From positions 1 to 18,067 of the forward strand of contig CAMYJY010000045.1 of NCBI GenBank assembly GCA_947258835.1: a DNA stretch of 18,067 nt. The letters are read 5' to 3'. Both the position numbers and the translations under genes were made by a program. Shown here piece by piece: positions 1-7,482 of the stretch; positions within the stretch are counted from its first letter, which is position 1, and every line of letters starts with the position of its first letter. The DNA is from an uncultured Pirellulales bacterium. GTDB lineage: Bacteria; Planctomycetota; Planctomycetia; Pirellulales; Lacipirellulaceae. The notes under the pieces are model-generated. The model was not told the origin of the DNA. It made no database searches and saw only the letters and a program-made list of their open reading frames with translations.

Positions 1-1
1 T

Positions 2-98
2 CACCAGGGACCGGGGCGATAAGCCGCCCGAAAATCGACGTTTTTAGCAGCTAGCACTTTGCTCGGGTCGGCTTCATCGGCCGAATTTGGAACTACTG
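2..98 (+). repeat. 97-bp dispersed repeat, copy 1
   Basis: This stretch aligns almost end to end, in the same orientation, with 9957-10054. Shared blocks include CACCAGGG, ATAAGCCGCCCG, TTTTAGCAGC, ACTTTGC and the 3' end AATTTGGAACTACTG. The two copies differ at scattered positions, so they are old or diverged. No coding potential is evident. Copy 1 lies upstream of the DUF4430-like gene; copy 2 lies between two minus-strand genes. Confidence 0.8.
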
Positions 99-120
99 AG
101 TATTGGTGGAATGAGCCGTG

Positions 121-144
121 CGCCGAAAAAATGAGCCAGACCCC
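121..144 (+). repeat. A-tract/GACCCC motif, forward copy upstream of the DUF4430-like gene
   Basis: The site reads CGCCGAAAAAA followed by TGAGCCAGACCCC. It recurs inverted at 750-774, where the A-tract is one base longer, so the two copies bracket the gene at 168-701. Two variant copies (TGTGCCTGACCCC) lie at 806-830 and 876-900. I recall similar short motifs as dispersed repeats near REP-associated transposases, but no transposase is present here. Confidence 0.6.
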
Positions 145-167
145 GTGGGTACCGCCCCTACTATTCT

Positions 168-701
168 ATGGAAGTTGAACAATCACGCCCAGACGAGCTC
201 CAGCAAACCACCGGGCCAGGGCCCTCCGGTCCACAGGTGGGTGGCTGGACTTTTCCCCTGCTCCTCGTGTGCTTGCTGCTCGGGATGGCCTGGCTGGCGG
301 TGCGGGGGAAGTCGGGTGACTCGGGGACTCGCTGGCCTGCGGCTGGCCCGCAGGCTGTCGCCTGGACCCCTTCTCCTCCGGTCCAAGGTGCATCGGTCGA
401 GCTGAAGATCGATTTTGGCAACGGTGTCCAAAAACGTTTTGCCGCCCTCCGTTGGCAGCCAGGCATGACGGTCGAGCAGGTGCTCCAAGAGGCCAGCACG
501 TTCCGGCCGGGGATCTCTTACCAGCAGCAGGGGCAGCAGGCGGGCGGTTTTCTCACGGCTCTCGACGGGCTGTCCAATGAAGGTGCAGGCGGGAGAAACT
601 GGAAATTCGAGGTGGATGGCCAGCACGCACAGATGAGTTTTTGCCTGCAGCCGGTGCCGTCGGGAGGGCATGTCTTGTGGAAGTTTGCCACCGAAGAGTA
701 A
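168..701 (+). CDS. membrane-anchored DUF4430-like (transcobalamin C-terminal-like) protein
   Basis: A 177-aa protein with a short polar N-terminus, one hydrophobic helix at about residues 28-46, a Pro/Ala-rich linker, and an extracytoplasmic domain at about 76-175. The domain has the DUF4430 pattern: a beta strand (VELKIDFGNG), the TVEQVLQEA segment, an SYQQQGQQAGGFLTALDGL stretch, NWKFEVDGQ near the end, and a C-terminal strand ending VLWKFAT. DUF4430 is a small ligand-binding-type domain also seen in the C-terminal region of transcobalamin-like proteins; in Firmicutes it often occurs near ECF-type vitamin transporters. The next gene on the strand is a DUF6580 membrane protein, so a role in capturing a small molecule at the membrane is plausible but inferred. 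No clear Shine-Dalgarno precedes the ATG. The gene lies between inverted copies of an A-tract motif. Family assignment is from pattern recognition only. Confidence 0.8.
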   Translation: MEVEQSRPDELQQTTGPGPSGPQVGGWTFPLLLVCLLLGMAWLAVRGKSGDSGTRWPAAGPQAVAWTPSPPVQGASVELKIDFGNGVQKRFAALRWQPGMTVEQVLQEASTFRPGISYQQQGQQAGGFLTALDGLSNEGAGGRNWKFEVDGQHAQMSFCLQPVPSGGHVLWKFATEE

Positions 702-714
702 ACTAGGTGCGGCA

Positions 715-769
715 GAGCCAGCCCCCGGCCGCACCGGGGGGCCGCCACCGGGGTCTGGCTCATTTTTTT
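715..769 (+). terminator. intrinsic terminator of the DUF4430-like gene
   Basis: GAGCCAGCCCCC at 715-726 pairs with GGGGTCTGGCTC at 750-761, giving 12 positions with one mismatch. The loop is GC-rich and could pair further. The stem is followed by A and seven T residues (763-769). It begins 13 nt after the stop codon. The right arm and T-tract are part of the inverted dispersed motif, so the terminator appears to be built from a repeat. Confidence 0.7.
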
Positions 770-908
770 CGGCGCCACCACCTGTCCCATCAATACGAGC
801 TTAGTCGCCGAAAAAAATGTGCCTGACCCCTTCGACCTTCGGCGCCACCACCTGTCCCATCAATACGAGCTTAGTCGCCGAAAAAAATGTGCCTGACCCC
901 TTTGACCT
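769..908 (+). repeat. 70-bp tandem duplication with embedded A-tract motifs
   Basis: Two direct copies, 769-838 and 839-908, have an exact 70-bp period and one visible mismatch near the end (CTTCGACC versus CTTTGACC). Each carries CGCCGAAAAAAATG then TGCCTGACCCC, a variant of the motif at 121-144. The following bases to about 935 contain further partial echoes (GACCTGACC, TTTGACCCC, TTCGACCTT). No coding potential is visible. Confidence 0.9.
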
Positions 909-969
909 GACCTTTGACCCCTTCGACCTTCCAGTAACCTTTTCAACCCTTTAGTAGAGTTCGGCCACC

Positions 970-1548
970 ATGCATCGACAGACACTCAGGGAACTCACCG
1001 TTTTTGGCTTGCTGCTGGCCATCGGCGTCCTCGGTCGCTGGGCCCAGCCGACCTGGAATTTTACTCCGCTGGCCGCTGTCACGGTGTTGGGCGGATATTA
1101 TTTTCGCGGTTGGCTGCCTGCCCTCTTGCTGCCGGTGGGCATCTTGGCGGTGTCCGACCTGGTGCTGCCGGCCCATGACAGTCTGGCCGTTCAGTTGGCG
1201 GTGCATGGCATGATGGTGGTGCCACTGTTGCTGGGCCGTGGGATGCGACAGCGGTCAAGTCAGGCCAGCGCGTGGCAACGGGTGGCTGGTTGGACCCTCT
1301 GTGGCCTGGTACCCGCCACGGCATTTTATCTGGTCACCAATTTTGCCGTGTGGGCCTGGCAGAGTGACTATCCCAGTAGCTGGGCGGGGCTGCTCGCTTG
1401 CTATACGGCTGGCTTGCCGTTTTATCGTGCCATGCTCTCCGGTGATGTGATTTATCTGACTCTGCTGGTAGGTTGCCTAGCTGCCGCGCAGGCAGGATCC
1501 AAAGTGCCGGCCAGACGCCGCAACCACAGCGACGGTGTGGTTGGTTAG
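970..1548 (+). CDS. DUF6580 integral membrane protein
   Basis: A 192-aa hydrophobic protein with about five membrane segments (roughly residues 8-24, 34-66, 75-90, 105-128, 155-175). It matches the DUF6580 pattern: an early R followed by NFTPLAAVTVLGGYYF (30-45), a conserved SDL at 62-64 after the second hydrophobic stretch, a TNFAVW motif at 123-128, and a YTAGLPFYRAMLSGDVIY stretch at 145-162. Fold and topology resemble the small substrate-binding S components of ECF transporters, but no substrate is known to me. It follows the DUF4430-like gene on the same strand, separated by a terminator and a tandem repeat, so co-transcription is uncertain. The ATG at 970 has no clear Shine-Dalgarno; the start is chosen because the first helix follows directly. 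I saw no cobalamin riboswitch upstream. Confidence 0.85.
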   Translation: MHRQTLRELTVFGLLLAIGVLGRWAQPTWNFTPLAAVTVLGGYYFRGWLPALLLPVGILAVSDLVLPAHDSLAVQLAVHGMMVVPLLLGRGMRQRSSQASAWQRVAGWTLCGLVPATAFYLVTNFAVWAWQSDYPSSWAGLLACYTAGLPFYRAMLSGDVIYLTLLVGCLAAAQAGSKVPARRRNHSDGVVG

Positions 1549-1574
1549 ATCGACTTTGGTTCAGATCAATTTAC

Positions 1575-1609
1575 TTCTGAAAGAACGGCCTCCGGCCGTT
1601 TTTTCAGAA
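1575..1609 (+). terminator. bidirectional hairpin terminator with GGCC-TCC-GGCC tip
   Basis: A 16-bp stem at 1575-1590 and 1594-1609 closes on the triloop TCC, with one G-T wobble. It lies between the DUF6580 gene (plus, ends 1548) and the minus-strand gene ending at 1646, so it can terminate both. The surrounding 54 nt (1563-1616) recur at 17026-17079 with about four substitutions, again between convergent genes. Confidence 0.65.
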
Positions 1610-1645
1610 ACTGCAGACTGAGACGGACTCCGCAGTTCTCCGCCA

Positions 1646-3103
1646 TCAGCCCCCGGCCTCGGGGGCTGCAACGGAATTCTCTCCGGCAAGTTTCCAAGGT
1701 GCCACCACTTGATCGACGGCCGGTTTTTGACGGATCACGCTGTTGGTGACGTCCGTGTCCGAGGATTTTTTGTTTTCCAGGACGTTGATGACCGGATCGA
1801 GGGCTGAGAGCAGTGCCTCGATATTCTGCTGGGGCTTTTCGGCCAAGCCATCGACCAGCGTAGTTCCGCAGGTGTAGATGCTGCTCAACCTGCTGAGCAG
1901 GCGGTGGCGGGGATAGGGAGCATCGCTGTCGTTCCGTCTGGAGCTTTCAAATTCCTGGGAGGCTTGGTTCTCATCGTGCATCACATCCTGAGTCAACGCG
2001 CCCAGTGCCAGGACGGCGGCTTGGCCGTCGGGTACCTCAGCAGTGGCGTACTCGATGCGACTGACAAGTTTGGCTACGCGGCAGCGGTCGTCGAGACTGA
2101 GGCGATCTGCCGAGATCAATCCCATGAGTGCCGCTTGGATTTGGGGAGGAGGGCCATCTGAAAATTGGTAGGCCAACACGCCAGCGACCAGGCATTGCAT
2201 CCAGTGCTGCACAGCCGGCTCGACTTCCGTGTCCGGCTGTTGGTCCTCGATGGTAGCCAAGGCGGCGGAGGCAACTCGCGGGGCATATTTTGAGTCCATG
2301 CCGAAACGGGCGTGGCGCTCCAGCCCCAACCAGGCCGCTACTTTCGTCGACGTGGGGACTGGCACCTTCTTGTCCCGCATCTGAAATGTGTCGCGCTCGA
2401 TTATTTGCAGCAGCGCGTCGGTAGCTTTCGCAAGCGGCACGGGAGAATTCGCTACCTGAGCGTACCGCTGGTCGAGCAGACCTAGGATCAACGCAGCGTT
2501 GTAGCGCACCGCTGGATGATAATCACCGCGGGCTAGACTCCAGCAGGCTTTCAGGGCCAGGCCGGTCAGATATTTTTGCGCTGTCGGCACGGTGCTGTCA
2601 CGGAGGGCCTCTAATAAATCTTCGCGGTAATCCGCAAGATTTTCCAAGTCGCTAGGGGCATACCTGGTCATGGTCGGGAAAAAGTATTTTACATAGTACG
2701 CATCAATACTTCTCTTACCCTCTTGAAAGTCAACTTTGCCACGGAGCACGTCCTTGGTCGTCATCTCGAGAGATATGCGGGTGGCCCGCTTGGTGATTTT
2801 CGGTTGCAACTGCCGATATTCCTGAGCCGCCACCGGGGTACCAAGGCCGCCTAGCAGCAAGCAGGTCGCCAGGGATACGATCCACAACGGGGAAATTTTG
2901 GGAGCTTTACCGTATTGCAAACGGTGAAAGCCATTGATGGTGCCTGAACGCGATGTAGCGACCCACGGGAGCGGGCCAGTGTTGTCCGAGCGGTAGCTCG
3001 CATCGGCTGGCGGCTCTGCCGCCATCGCATCAGCCGGTGGCACCCCGTTCCAGCCGGGGGCAGGCCGTGCCGCCCTCCGGACTGGGCCATGTGGTGTGAA
3101 CAT
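1646..3103 (-). CDS. secreted alpha-helical (HEAT-like) protein with a repeat-derived N-terminus
   Basis: A 485-aa reading frame of unknown function. A clear signal peptide lies at about residues 66-93: a lysine-containing stretch, the hydrophobic core LWIVSLATCLLLGGLG, then VAA before Q94. The mature part is Ala/Leu-rich and helical, with HEAT-like pieces such as HPAVRYNAALILGLLDQ and YLTGLALKACWSLARGD, so an extracytoplasmic scaffold is plausible. Residues about 8-53 are a translation of a dispersed intergenic repeat, which leaves the signal peptide about 60 residues inside. The ATG at 3103 has a good Shine-Dalgarno (AAGGA, 8-nt spacer), whereas the TTG at 2920, which would put the signal peptide at the N-terminus, has none. 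An in-frame repeat insertion just after the original start would explain both. A perfect 8-bp GC hairpin (1648-1667) overlaps the stop. It diverges from the deacetylase gene. Confidence 0.75.
   Translation of the reverse strand: MFTPHGPVRRAARPAPGWNGVPPADAMAAEPPADASYRSDNTGPLPWVATSRSGTINGFHRLQYGKAPKISPLWIVSLATCLLLGGLGTPVAAQEYRQLQPKITKRATRISLEMTTKDVLRGKVDFQEGKRSIDAYYVKYFFPTMTRYAPSDLENLADYREDLLEALRDSTVPTAQKYLTGLALKACWSLARGDYHPAVRYNAALILGLLDQRYAQVANSPVPLAKATDALLQIIERDTFQMRDKKVPVPTSTKVAAWLGLERHARFGMDSKYAPRVASAALATIEDQQPDTEVEPAVQHWMQCLVAGVLAYQFSDGPPPQIQAALMGLISADRLSLDDRCRVAKLVSRIEYATAEVPDGQAAVLALGALTQDVMHDENQASQEFESSRRNDSDAPYPRHRLLSRLSSIYTCGTTLVDGLAEKPQQNIEALLSALDPVINVLENKKSSDTDVTNSVIRQKPAVDQVVAPWKLAGENSVAAPEAGG
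2955..3001 (-). repeat. GAGCTACCGCTC-core dispersed repeat, within a coding frame
   Basis: On the minus strand this reads GCGAGCTACCGCTCGG, a 6-nt variable stretch, then GGCCCGCTCCCG and GGTCGC. It belongs to the family at 9326-9372, 15799-15841 and 15865-15908, with half-copies at 7405-7423 and 11515-11533. The core is an imperfect palindrome (GCGAGC/GCTCG). Flanking GC-rich sequence up to about 3075 also resembles the neighbours of the other copies. This copy is read through as the N-terminus of the secreted protein. Confidence 0.85.
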
Positions 3104-3351
3104 ACCTCTGTTCCTTATTGATTTGATCCAGACCGTTTCCCAGAGTTGTTTGAGACGGCAAAGCTGCCCATCCTGCGTGCTGGACAGGACTGCCGGAGCG
3201 CCCTCCGTTGGTAGAGCCGGAAACAGCGGGGGAGCCGAAAAAAGACCTGTCTTCTCACCCCAAGTCCCTTAGATTACTCTACTTAGGAGAAGGCCCGGGT
3301 GTCAAGCAAAGGGGGCCGTTGGCCGTCGCGTGTTTTCAAAAAGTTGCTGCG
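3104..3351. other. divergent intergenic region
   Basis: This 248-bp gap separates the minus-strand secreted protein from the plus-strand deacetylase and should hold both promoters. On the minus side a Shine-Dalgarno (AAGGA) precedes the ATG at 3103. The plus side has an in-frame extension back to an ATG-less start near 3208 that is not conserved in character. I could not identify convincing -35/-10 pairs. Confidence 0.4.
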
Positions 3352-4293
3352 ATGTTACTACTGTACGACGATCCCCGCTTTTTAGAGCATGCTACCGGTG
3401 CCCATCCGGAGTCGGCCCACCGCTTACAGACCGTCTCTCAGCATCTCACGACCGCGGGCCTCACCGATTGCTGCCGGCGGGTGGGTTGGGAACCGGCCAG
3501 CTGGGAACGGATGCGGCGTGTGCATCACGCGCAGCATCTGACGGGTTTAGAACAAATGGCTCTAGCAGGCGGTGGTCGTGCGGATCCGGACACGATCGTT
3601 TCGCCGCAGTCGTTTGACGTCAGTCGCTTGGCTGCCGGCGCGGCCAGCGATGCGGTGCAGCGGGTGCTGCAGGGGGATGTTCAGCGGGCCTTGGCCTTAA
3701 TCCGTCCACCAGGCCATCACGCGCTGGCCGCACACGCCATGGGTTTTTGTTTGCTGAACAATATTGCCGTGGCCGCCCAGCAGGCCCTCGATGTGGGACT
3801 GCAGCGGGTGTTGATCGTGGACTGGGATGTGCATCACGGCAATGGCACGCAGGCGATCTTTTATGAAGATCCACGGGTGGGGTTTTTCTCTGTGCATCGC
3901 TGGCCCTTTTACCCGGGGACCGGATCGGCCGCCGAAACGGGGGCTGGCGCTGGGTTGGGCACCACGCGCAATTTGCCGTTAGATTTTAATACCTCACCCG
4001 CGGCGTATCGGAGCCAAGTGATGCGGGAACTGGACGACTTCGCGGCTCGCATCCGGCCTGAGCTGGTACTGGTGAGCGCCGGTTTCGACAGTCATCGGGC
4101 CGACCCGATTGGCGGGCTCGGTCTGGAAGTCGAGGATTTTGATTGGCTTACCGTAGCGGTTGTGGAAATCGCCAACCTCTATGCCCAGGGCCGCATCGTG
4201 AGTCTCTTGGAAGGGGGCTACAATCCCCAGGTATTGGCCGAGTGTGTCGCCACGCATTTGAAAATGCTGCGGGCCGGGGGTGATGCGCAGTAG
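3352..4293 (+). CDS. histone deacetylase / acetylpolyamine deacetylase superfamily protein
   Basis: A 313-aa zinc-dependent deacetylase of the arginase-deacetylase fold. Counting from M at 3352: the N-terminal LYDDPRFLEHATGAHPE signature (4-20), the RPPGHHA motif with the general-base His pair (H122, H123), GFCLLNN (131-137), VDWDVHHGNGTQ with zinc ligands D159 and H161, SAGFDSHRADP with the third zinc ligand D246, and LLEGGYN with the catalytic Tyr290. All key residues are present, so it should be active. It is class II-like, as in bacterial acetoin-utilisation and acetylpolyamine deacetylases; the in vivo substrate (acetyl-lysine, polyamine or other) cannot be told. The frame opens 48 codons earlier at 3208, but that extension matches nothing in the family and 3352 gives the typical start. 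It converges with the DUF11 gene. Confidence 0.92.
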   Translation: MLLLYDDPRFLEHATGAHPESAHRLQTVSQHLTTAGLTDCCRRVGWEPASWERMRRVHHAQHLTGLEQMALAGGGRADPDTIVSPQSFDVSRLAAGAASDAVQRVLQGDVQRALALIRPPGHHALAAHAMGFCLLNNIAVAAQQALDVGLQRVLIVDWDVHHGNGTQAIFYEDPRVGFFSVHRWPFYPGTGSAAETGAGAGLGTTRNLPLDFNTSPAAYRSQVMRELDDFAARIRPELVLVSAGFDSHRADPIGGLGLEVEDFDWLTVAVVEIANLYAQGRIVSLLEGGYNPQVLAECVATHLKMLRAGGDAQ

Positions 4294-4332
4294 GTAAAGC
4301 CTGGGGGAATCGTCCGCGTCCTAACGTGATTG

Positions 4333-4382
4333 TCCTTGCGTCCTTGCGTCCTTGCGTCATTCCCGCGCAGGCGGGAATCCAG
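4333..4382 (+). repeat. 8-bp tandem repeat joined to an ATTCCCGC palindrome
   Basis: TCCTTGCG is repeated three times (4333-4356) and runs straight into the palindrome ATTCCCGC-GCAG-GCGGGAAT (4359-4378), then CCAG. The palindrome is one of a family with eight copies in the window. It lies in the convergent gap between the deacetylase and DUF11 genes, where it could also act as a hairpin terminator. Confidence 0.85.
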
Positions 4383-4430
4383 AGAGCTAGGCCAAGCAAG
4401 AATTTTTGTCCCGACGATGGGTTTAGAACC

Positions 4431-4446
4431 TTCGCCTTTAGGCGAA
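4431..4446 (-). terminator. hairpin just after the DUF11 gene stop
   Basis: TTCGCCT at 4431-4437 pairs with AGGCGAA at 4440-4446 with a 2-nt loop, 5 nt beyond the stop codon of the minus-strand DUF11 gene. The stem is only 7 bp and has no strong T-tract, so its role is uncertain. Confidence 0.4.
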
Positions 4447-4451
4447 ACCTT

Positions 4452-6992
4452 TTACTCGTCTGCGTAGACGCGGGTGCTTTCTTCTTTGGTGATGGGTTGC
4501 TGGACTTCGTCGGTCGTCACTTGCACCCGCAGCCGTTGATCGCCGGGGCGTGTGCCCTGCACCTGAATGCGGTAGGTCGCATCGGCCTTCGGGCCCAGGC
4601 TGGGCAAGGGGGCGAACAGGACCCGTTCTCCTTCCATGGTGTGACGTGTTTCGCCTTGCCCCGATAAAGCGCGGAGACCTGCCGGCAGAATGGCCACGAC
4701 TTGCACATTGGCCGCCGCCTTCGAGCCTTGGTTCACAACCCGGATTTCGTAGGTCGTTTCGCCACCGATTTCGATGGGGTCGGCCAAGTCGGCCACTTCA
4801 AACATCAGTGCCGCCAGACCTTCGACGAGCACCTTTTTTTCGGTACGGTCCTCGAGGCCTTGGTGGGCCCTGGTCGCCACTTGCAAGGTCTGCGTGCCGG
4901 GTTCGATCGGCAAAGCGACTAATTCCACGGTGCCGCGTTCGTGGGCAGGCAGTTCCGCCAGACTCCACTCCACCGCGTGTTCAGCTGAGTTGTATTCACC
5001 CATGTTGTTGGCACTGACGAATTGCAAGCCCTGGGGAAGGTGGGTCACCAGCTCCACGTTATGGGCCGTGGCAGTGCCGGGGTTGTCGATGCTGACGCGG
5101 TAAGTCGCCGGTCGTTCCAAGTAGCGTTTTTGAGGCCCTTCAATGGAGAGGGCCAATTCGGGGGCGACAACTTCGAATTCGCAATCGGCCTGCACCTGCA
5201 AGTTGGCATCGGCCCGGACGGTCATGAGATTGTTGATTTTTCCGGCCTGTTCGGCGGACAGGATCAACTCCAGCTGTCGTGACTCTCCCGCTGGGAGAGT
5301 CCCAATTTCGAATTCCAAAGCCGGCCCGGCTGCATGACTGACGCCAGCTGGTACGCTTTCCAGGAGCATCACCCCCGTAGCATCCCCACTGCCCGGGTTG
5401 GAGACTTCGATGTGGACAATTTGCTGTTGGCCAACCAAGACCTGGGGTTGGCTGGGCGACAGTCGCAGCGCCAATTCCGGGCGCGTGCAGCGTGATTTCG
5501 CAGAGGCCTGGGCGGCGACGAGCACGGTAGCCACGCTGCCGAGCTCGCCTTCTTCGGTGGGGATGAGCTCCATTTCCACGGTGCGTTCCTCACCGACGGA
5601 AAGTGTGCCGAGCTCCCAGACAACTTGCGTACCGGAAATGGCGGCTCGCGGTGCGGTGCCTACCAGTTCCGTACCTAACGGAATTTCATCATGAATTTGG
5701 ACATTTTGGGCCGTGCGTTGACCTGTGTTCTGCACGCGGATCGCGAACGTACACCGCTTGCCGACTTGTATTTCCACCGGTGCCAGTTTTTGAATCGTGA
5801 TGGCCGGACTTTGCAAACCCTCGAGCAGACGCTCGCCCGGTCGTCCCGTTCCTGGGTGATTGGTGAGTCCAGGAGTGGGGGTGAGGTTCTGAGGGGAAGC
5901 TGTCTCCGTAACAGCGGTGGTGTGGTGACGTACGTGCTCTAGAGAGGCGGCGCGGTTTTGCTTTCTGGCAGGTGCGGAGGCCATGGTGTTTGCGGGCAAG
6001 GCCGGTGGTTTGAGGGACGCTGGTGGAGTCGGCGCCAGCACGGCCCGGGGGGGCTTGCGATCAGCCACGCGGTCAGTATTTTGCTTACTGTACGGCCCCC
6101 TACCAGCTGGTGCTGCCATCCTTTGCGGCTGCTGGACCGTTGCGGTGCGGTTGGGGCTTTTGCTGGCTGCGGGGGTCGTCGTGGGGGCCGTCGTGGGGGC
6201 CGGGGCAGAGTAGCGCTCTGAGGCGGCGGTAGCCGGGCTTTGGGTGAGGGGACGTGCGGGTTGCAGGCTGCGGGGCATGTCCTGGGCCGCTTCCTGGACC
6301 GTTTCCTTGGTCGCCTCTGCGTCAGGTAACTTGGCCTCCAAGGCAGCGAGTTGCTTTCGATTGGTTGGTGATGTGGCCAAGCCTGAAGAGGCACTGCGTA
6401 AGGGGTTGAGGCCAGGCTCTTGGCCGCGAGCCACATCCGGGGCGTGGCGAACATCCTGAGGATCCGCGGATGTTTCCTGAGCGACCATCGGGAGCGCGTG
6501 TTGGAGGTGGTTCTCGTCTTCTTGCTGTTCGCCGGCTTGGTGCTGCGACTGCGAGGTAGTTTTCTCAACGGGGGCTGGCCGAGTTGGTGGCGCGGCTTGG
6601 TAATTGGCGTAGCGGTCAGGTTTTTGCTGGGTGACCGTGGCGGTCGGGCTGGTCGGCCCGGTTGCAAATGGATTTTTTAAGGTAGCTGGGGATGCGCTAG
6701 TGGCGGTGAGCGCGTAGCGGTCTGTTGTCTTGCGTGGGGTGCCCGGCAGAGACGGAGGCTGTGCTGTCTGTTGGTGCGGTAACGTTGGGTCGGTATCCCC
6801 AGCAAAGAGTTTTTTAAGTTCCTCTTTGGCTCCAGGCAGTGCTGCCGGCGGTGTTATGGCGGCAGTGGCACCCTCCGGTTGGCTGAGGAACTGATAGACA
6901 CCCCAACCACCCCCGCCGAGTAGTGTCGTGGCCAAACCAACAGGAACAATCAAACGACGAACGAAAGAACGAGTCGGCTTTTTATTTTCCAT
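4452..6992 (-). CDS. membrane-anchored DUF11-repeat surface protein
   Basis: An 846-aa protein. A basic N-terminus (KKPTRSFVRR) leads into one hydrophobic helix at about residues 13-33, with no evident cleavage site, so it is probably membrane-anchored. Residues about 36-395 are a low-complexity Pro/Thr/Ala/Gln-rich stretch that should be extended and surface-exposed; short DRYA motifs recur in it (91, 126). Four DUF11-type immunoglobulin-like domains follow at about 398-500, 505-608, 611-722 and 727-842. Each has a V-N/D-x-G dyad (VQNTGQ, VSNPGS, IDNPGT, VVNQGS), a PxG turn (IPLG, VPAG, LPQG, LPAG) and a WxLGxLxxGE-like strand. DUF11 proteins are common at planctomycete cell surfaces; adhesion or cell-wall structure is likely but not shown. 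The ATG at 6992 has no strong Shine-Dalgarno; it is the start that places the basic region directly before the helix. Confidence 0.85.
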   Translation of the reverse strand: MENKKPTRSFVRRLIVPVGLATTLLGGGGWGVYQFLSQPEGATAAITPPAALPGAKEELKKLFAGDTDPTLPHQQTAQPPSLPGTPRKTTDRYALTATSASPATLKNPFATGPTSPTATVTQQKPDRYANYQAAPPTRPAPVEKTTSQSQHQAGEQQEDENHLQHALPMVAQETSADPQDVRHAPDVARGQEPGLNPLRSASSGLATSPTNRKQLAALEAKLPDAEATKETVQEAAQDMPRSLQPARPLTQSPATAASERYSAPAPTTAPTTTPAASKSPNRTATVQQPQRMAAPAGRGPYSKQNTDRVADRKPPRAVLAPTPPASLKPPALPANTMASAPARKQNRAASLEHVRHHTTAVTETASPQNLTPTPGLTNHPGTGRPGERLLEGLQSPAITIQKLAPVEIQVGKRCTFAIRVQNTGQRTAQNVQIHDEIPLGTELVGTAPRAAISGTQVVWELGTLSVGEERTVEMELIPTEEGELGSVATVLVAAQASAKSRCTRPELALRLSPSQPQVLVGQQQIVHIEVSNPGSGDATGVMLLESVPAGVSHAAGPALEFEIGTLPAGESRQLELILSAEQAGKINNLMTVRADANLQVQADCEFEVVAPELALSIEGPQKRYLERPATYRVSIDNPGTATAHNVELVTHLPQGLQFVSANNMGEYNSAEHAVEWSLAELPAHERGTVELVALPIEPGTQTLQVATRAHQGLEDRTEKKVLVEGLAALMFEVADLADPIEIGGETTYEIRVVNQGSKAAANVQVVAILPAGLRALSGQGETRHTMEGERVLFAPLPSLGPKADATYRIQVQGTRPGDQRLRVQVTTDEVQQPITKEESTRVYADE

Positions 6993-7307
6993 GGGAGAAC
7001 TCGGATAGCGTGGGGCGATATGGGATGTGCCCGCGATGCGGGCCTGTTTTCCAGTTGGCGACGGGCAGGAGCGGACCCAATCGTTAAGCGTTGGGCATTG
7101 TTCCGTGGGGCTCCCCGCCTGAGGACCAGTATCTACGGACGATCGGCCGGCAGACTCGTGGCAGCCATGCCACGCAGACGGGCCGAGGCGTTAATTAGCA
7201 AATCCCCACTCCCAGGCAAAGACCACTCCCGCCGACTTTGAAGTTGGGTCTGCAGGAGCGGGTTCGTTCCCCGTGGGTGGCAGCGGTTGGCGCTAGCCTA
7301 CCGATGG

Positions 7308-7472
7308 GACGCAGTCACAAGAGGTTGGCACTGCATGCTTGAAGAAAACTCCGGCTGGAACGGGGGCCTGCCCTCGACTCGATCGGGGGGCCGCCAACCA
7401 CCATGCGAGCTACCGCTCGGAAGGTGCTAGCTTGCCTCTGTGCAGTGCTAGCGTCAAGAATCAACCACGAAG
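7308..7472 (+). repeat. composite inverted-repeat arm, left outer block
   Basis: This block is the inverted counterpart of 11466-11670. Shared stretches in order are GACGCAGTCACAAGAGGTTG, CACTGCAT, CTTGAAGAAA, CTCCGGCTGGAACGGGGGCC, CCTCGACTCGATCGGGGG, GCCGCC, GCGAGCT-CCGCTCGGAAGGT, GCCTCT and GCGTCAAGAATCAACCACGA. It contains one half-copy of the GAGCTACCGCTC repeat (7405-7423). The right arm is longer because a 23-bp unit is amplified there. Confidence 0.85.
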
Positions 7473-7482
7473 ATTGGAGTTT

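Noticed and set aside
3208..3351. A longer N-terminus for the deacetylase
   Set aside because: The added 48 residues have no resemblance to the family, which begins at the LLLYDDPRFLEH segment.
5939..6667. 242-codon minus-strand frame within the DUF11 gene
   Set aside because: It is a shifted frame of the low-complexity Pro/Thr-rich region, and the DUF11 frame continues uninterrupted on both sides.
7020..7241. Small plus-strand frame (73 codons) upstream of the DUF11 gene
   Set aside because: Arg/Ala-rich shadow composition, no ribosome-binding site and no recognisable motif.
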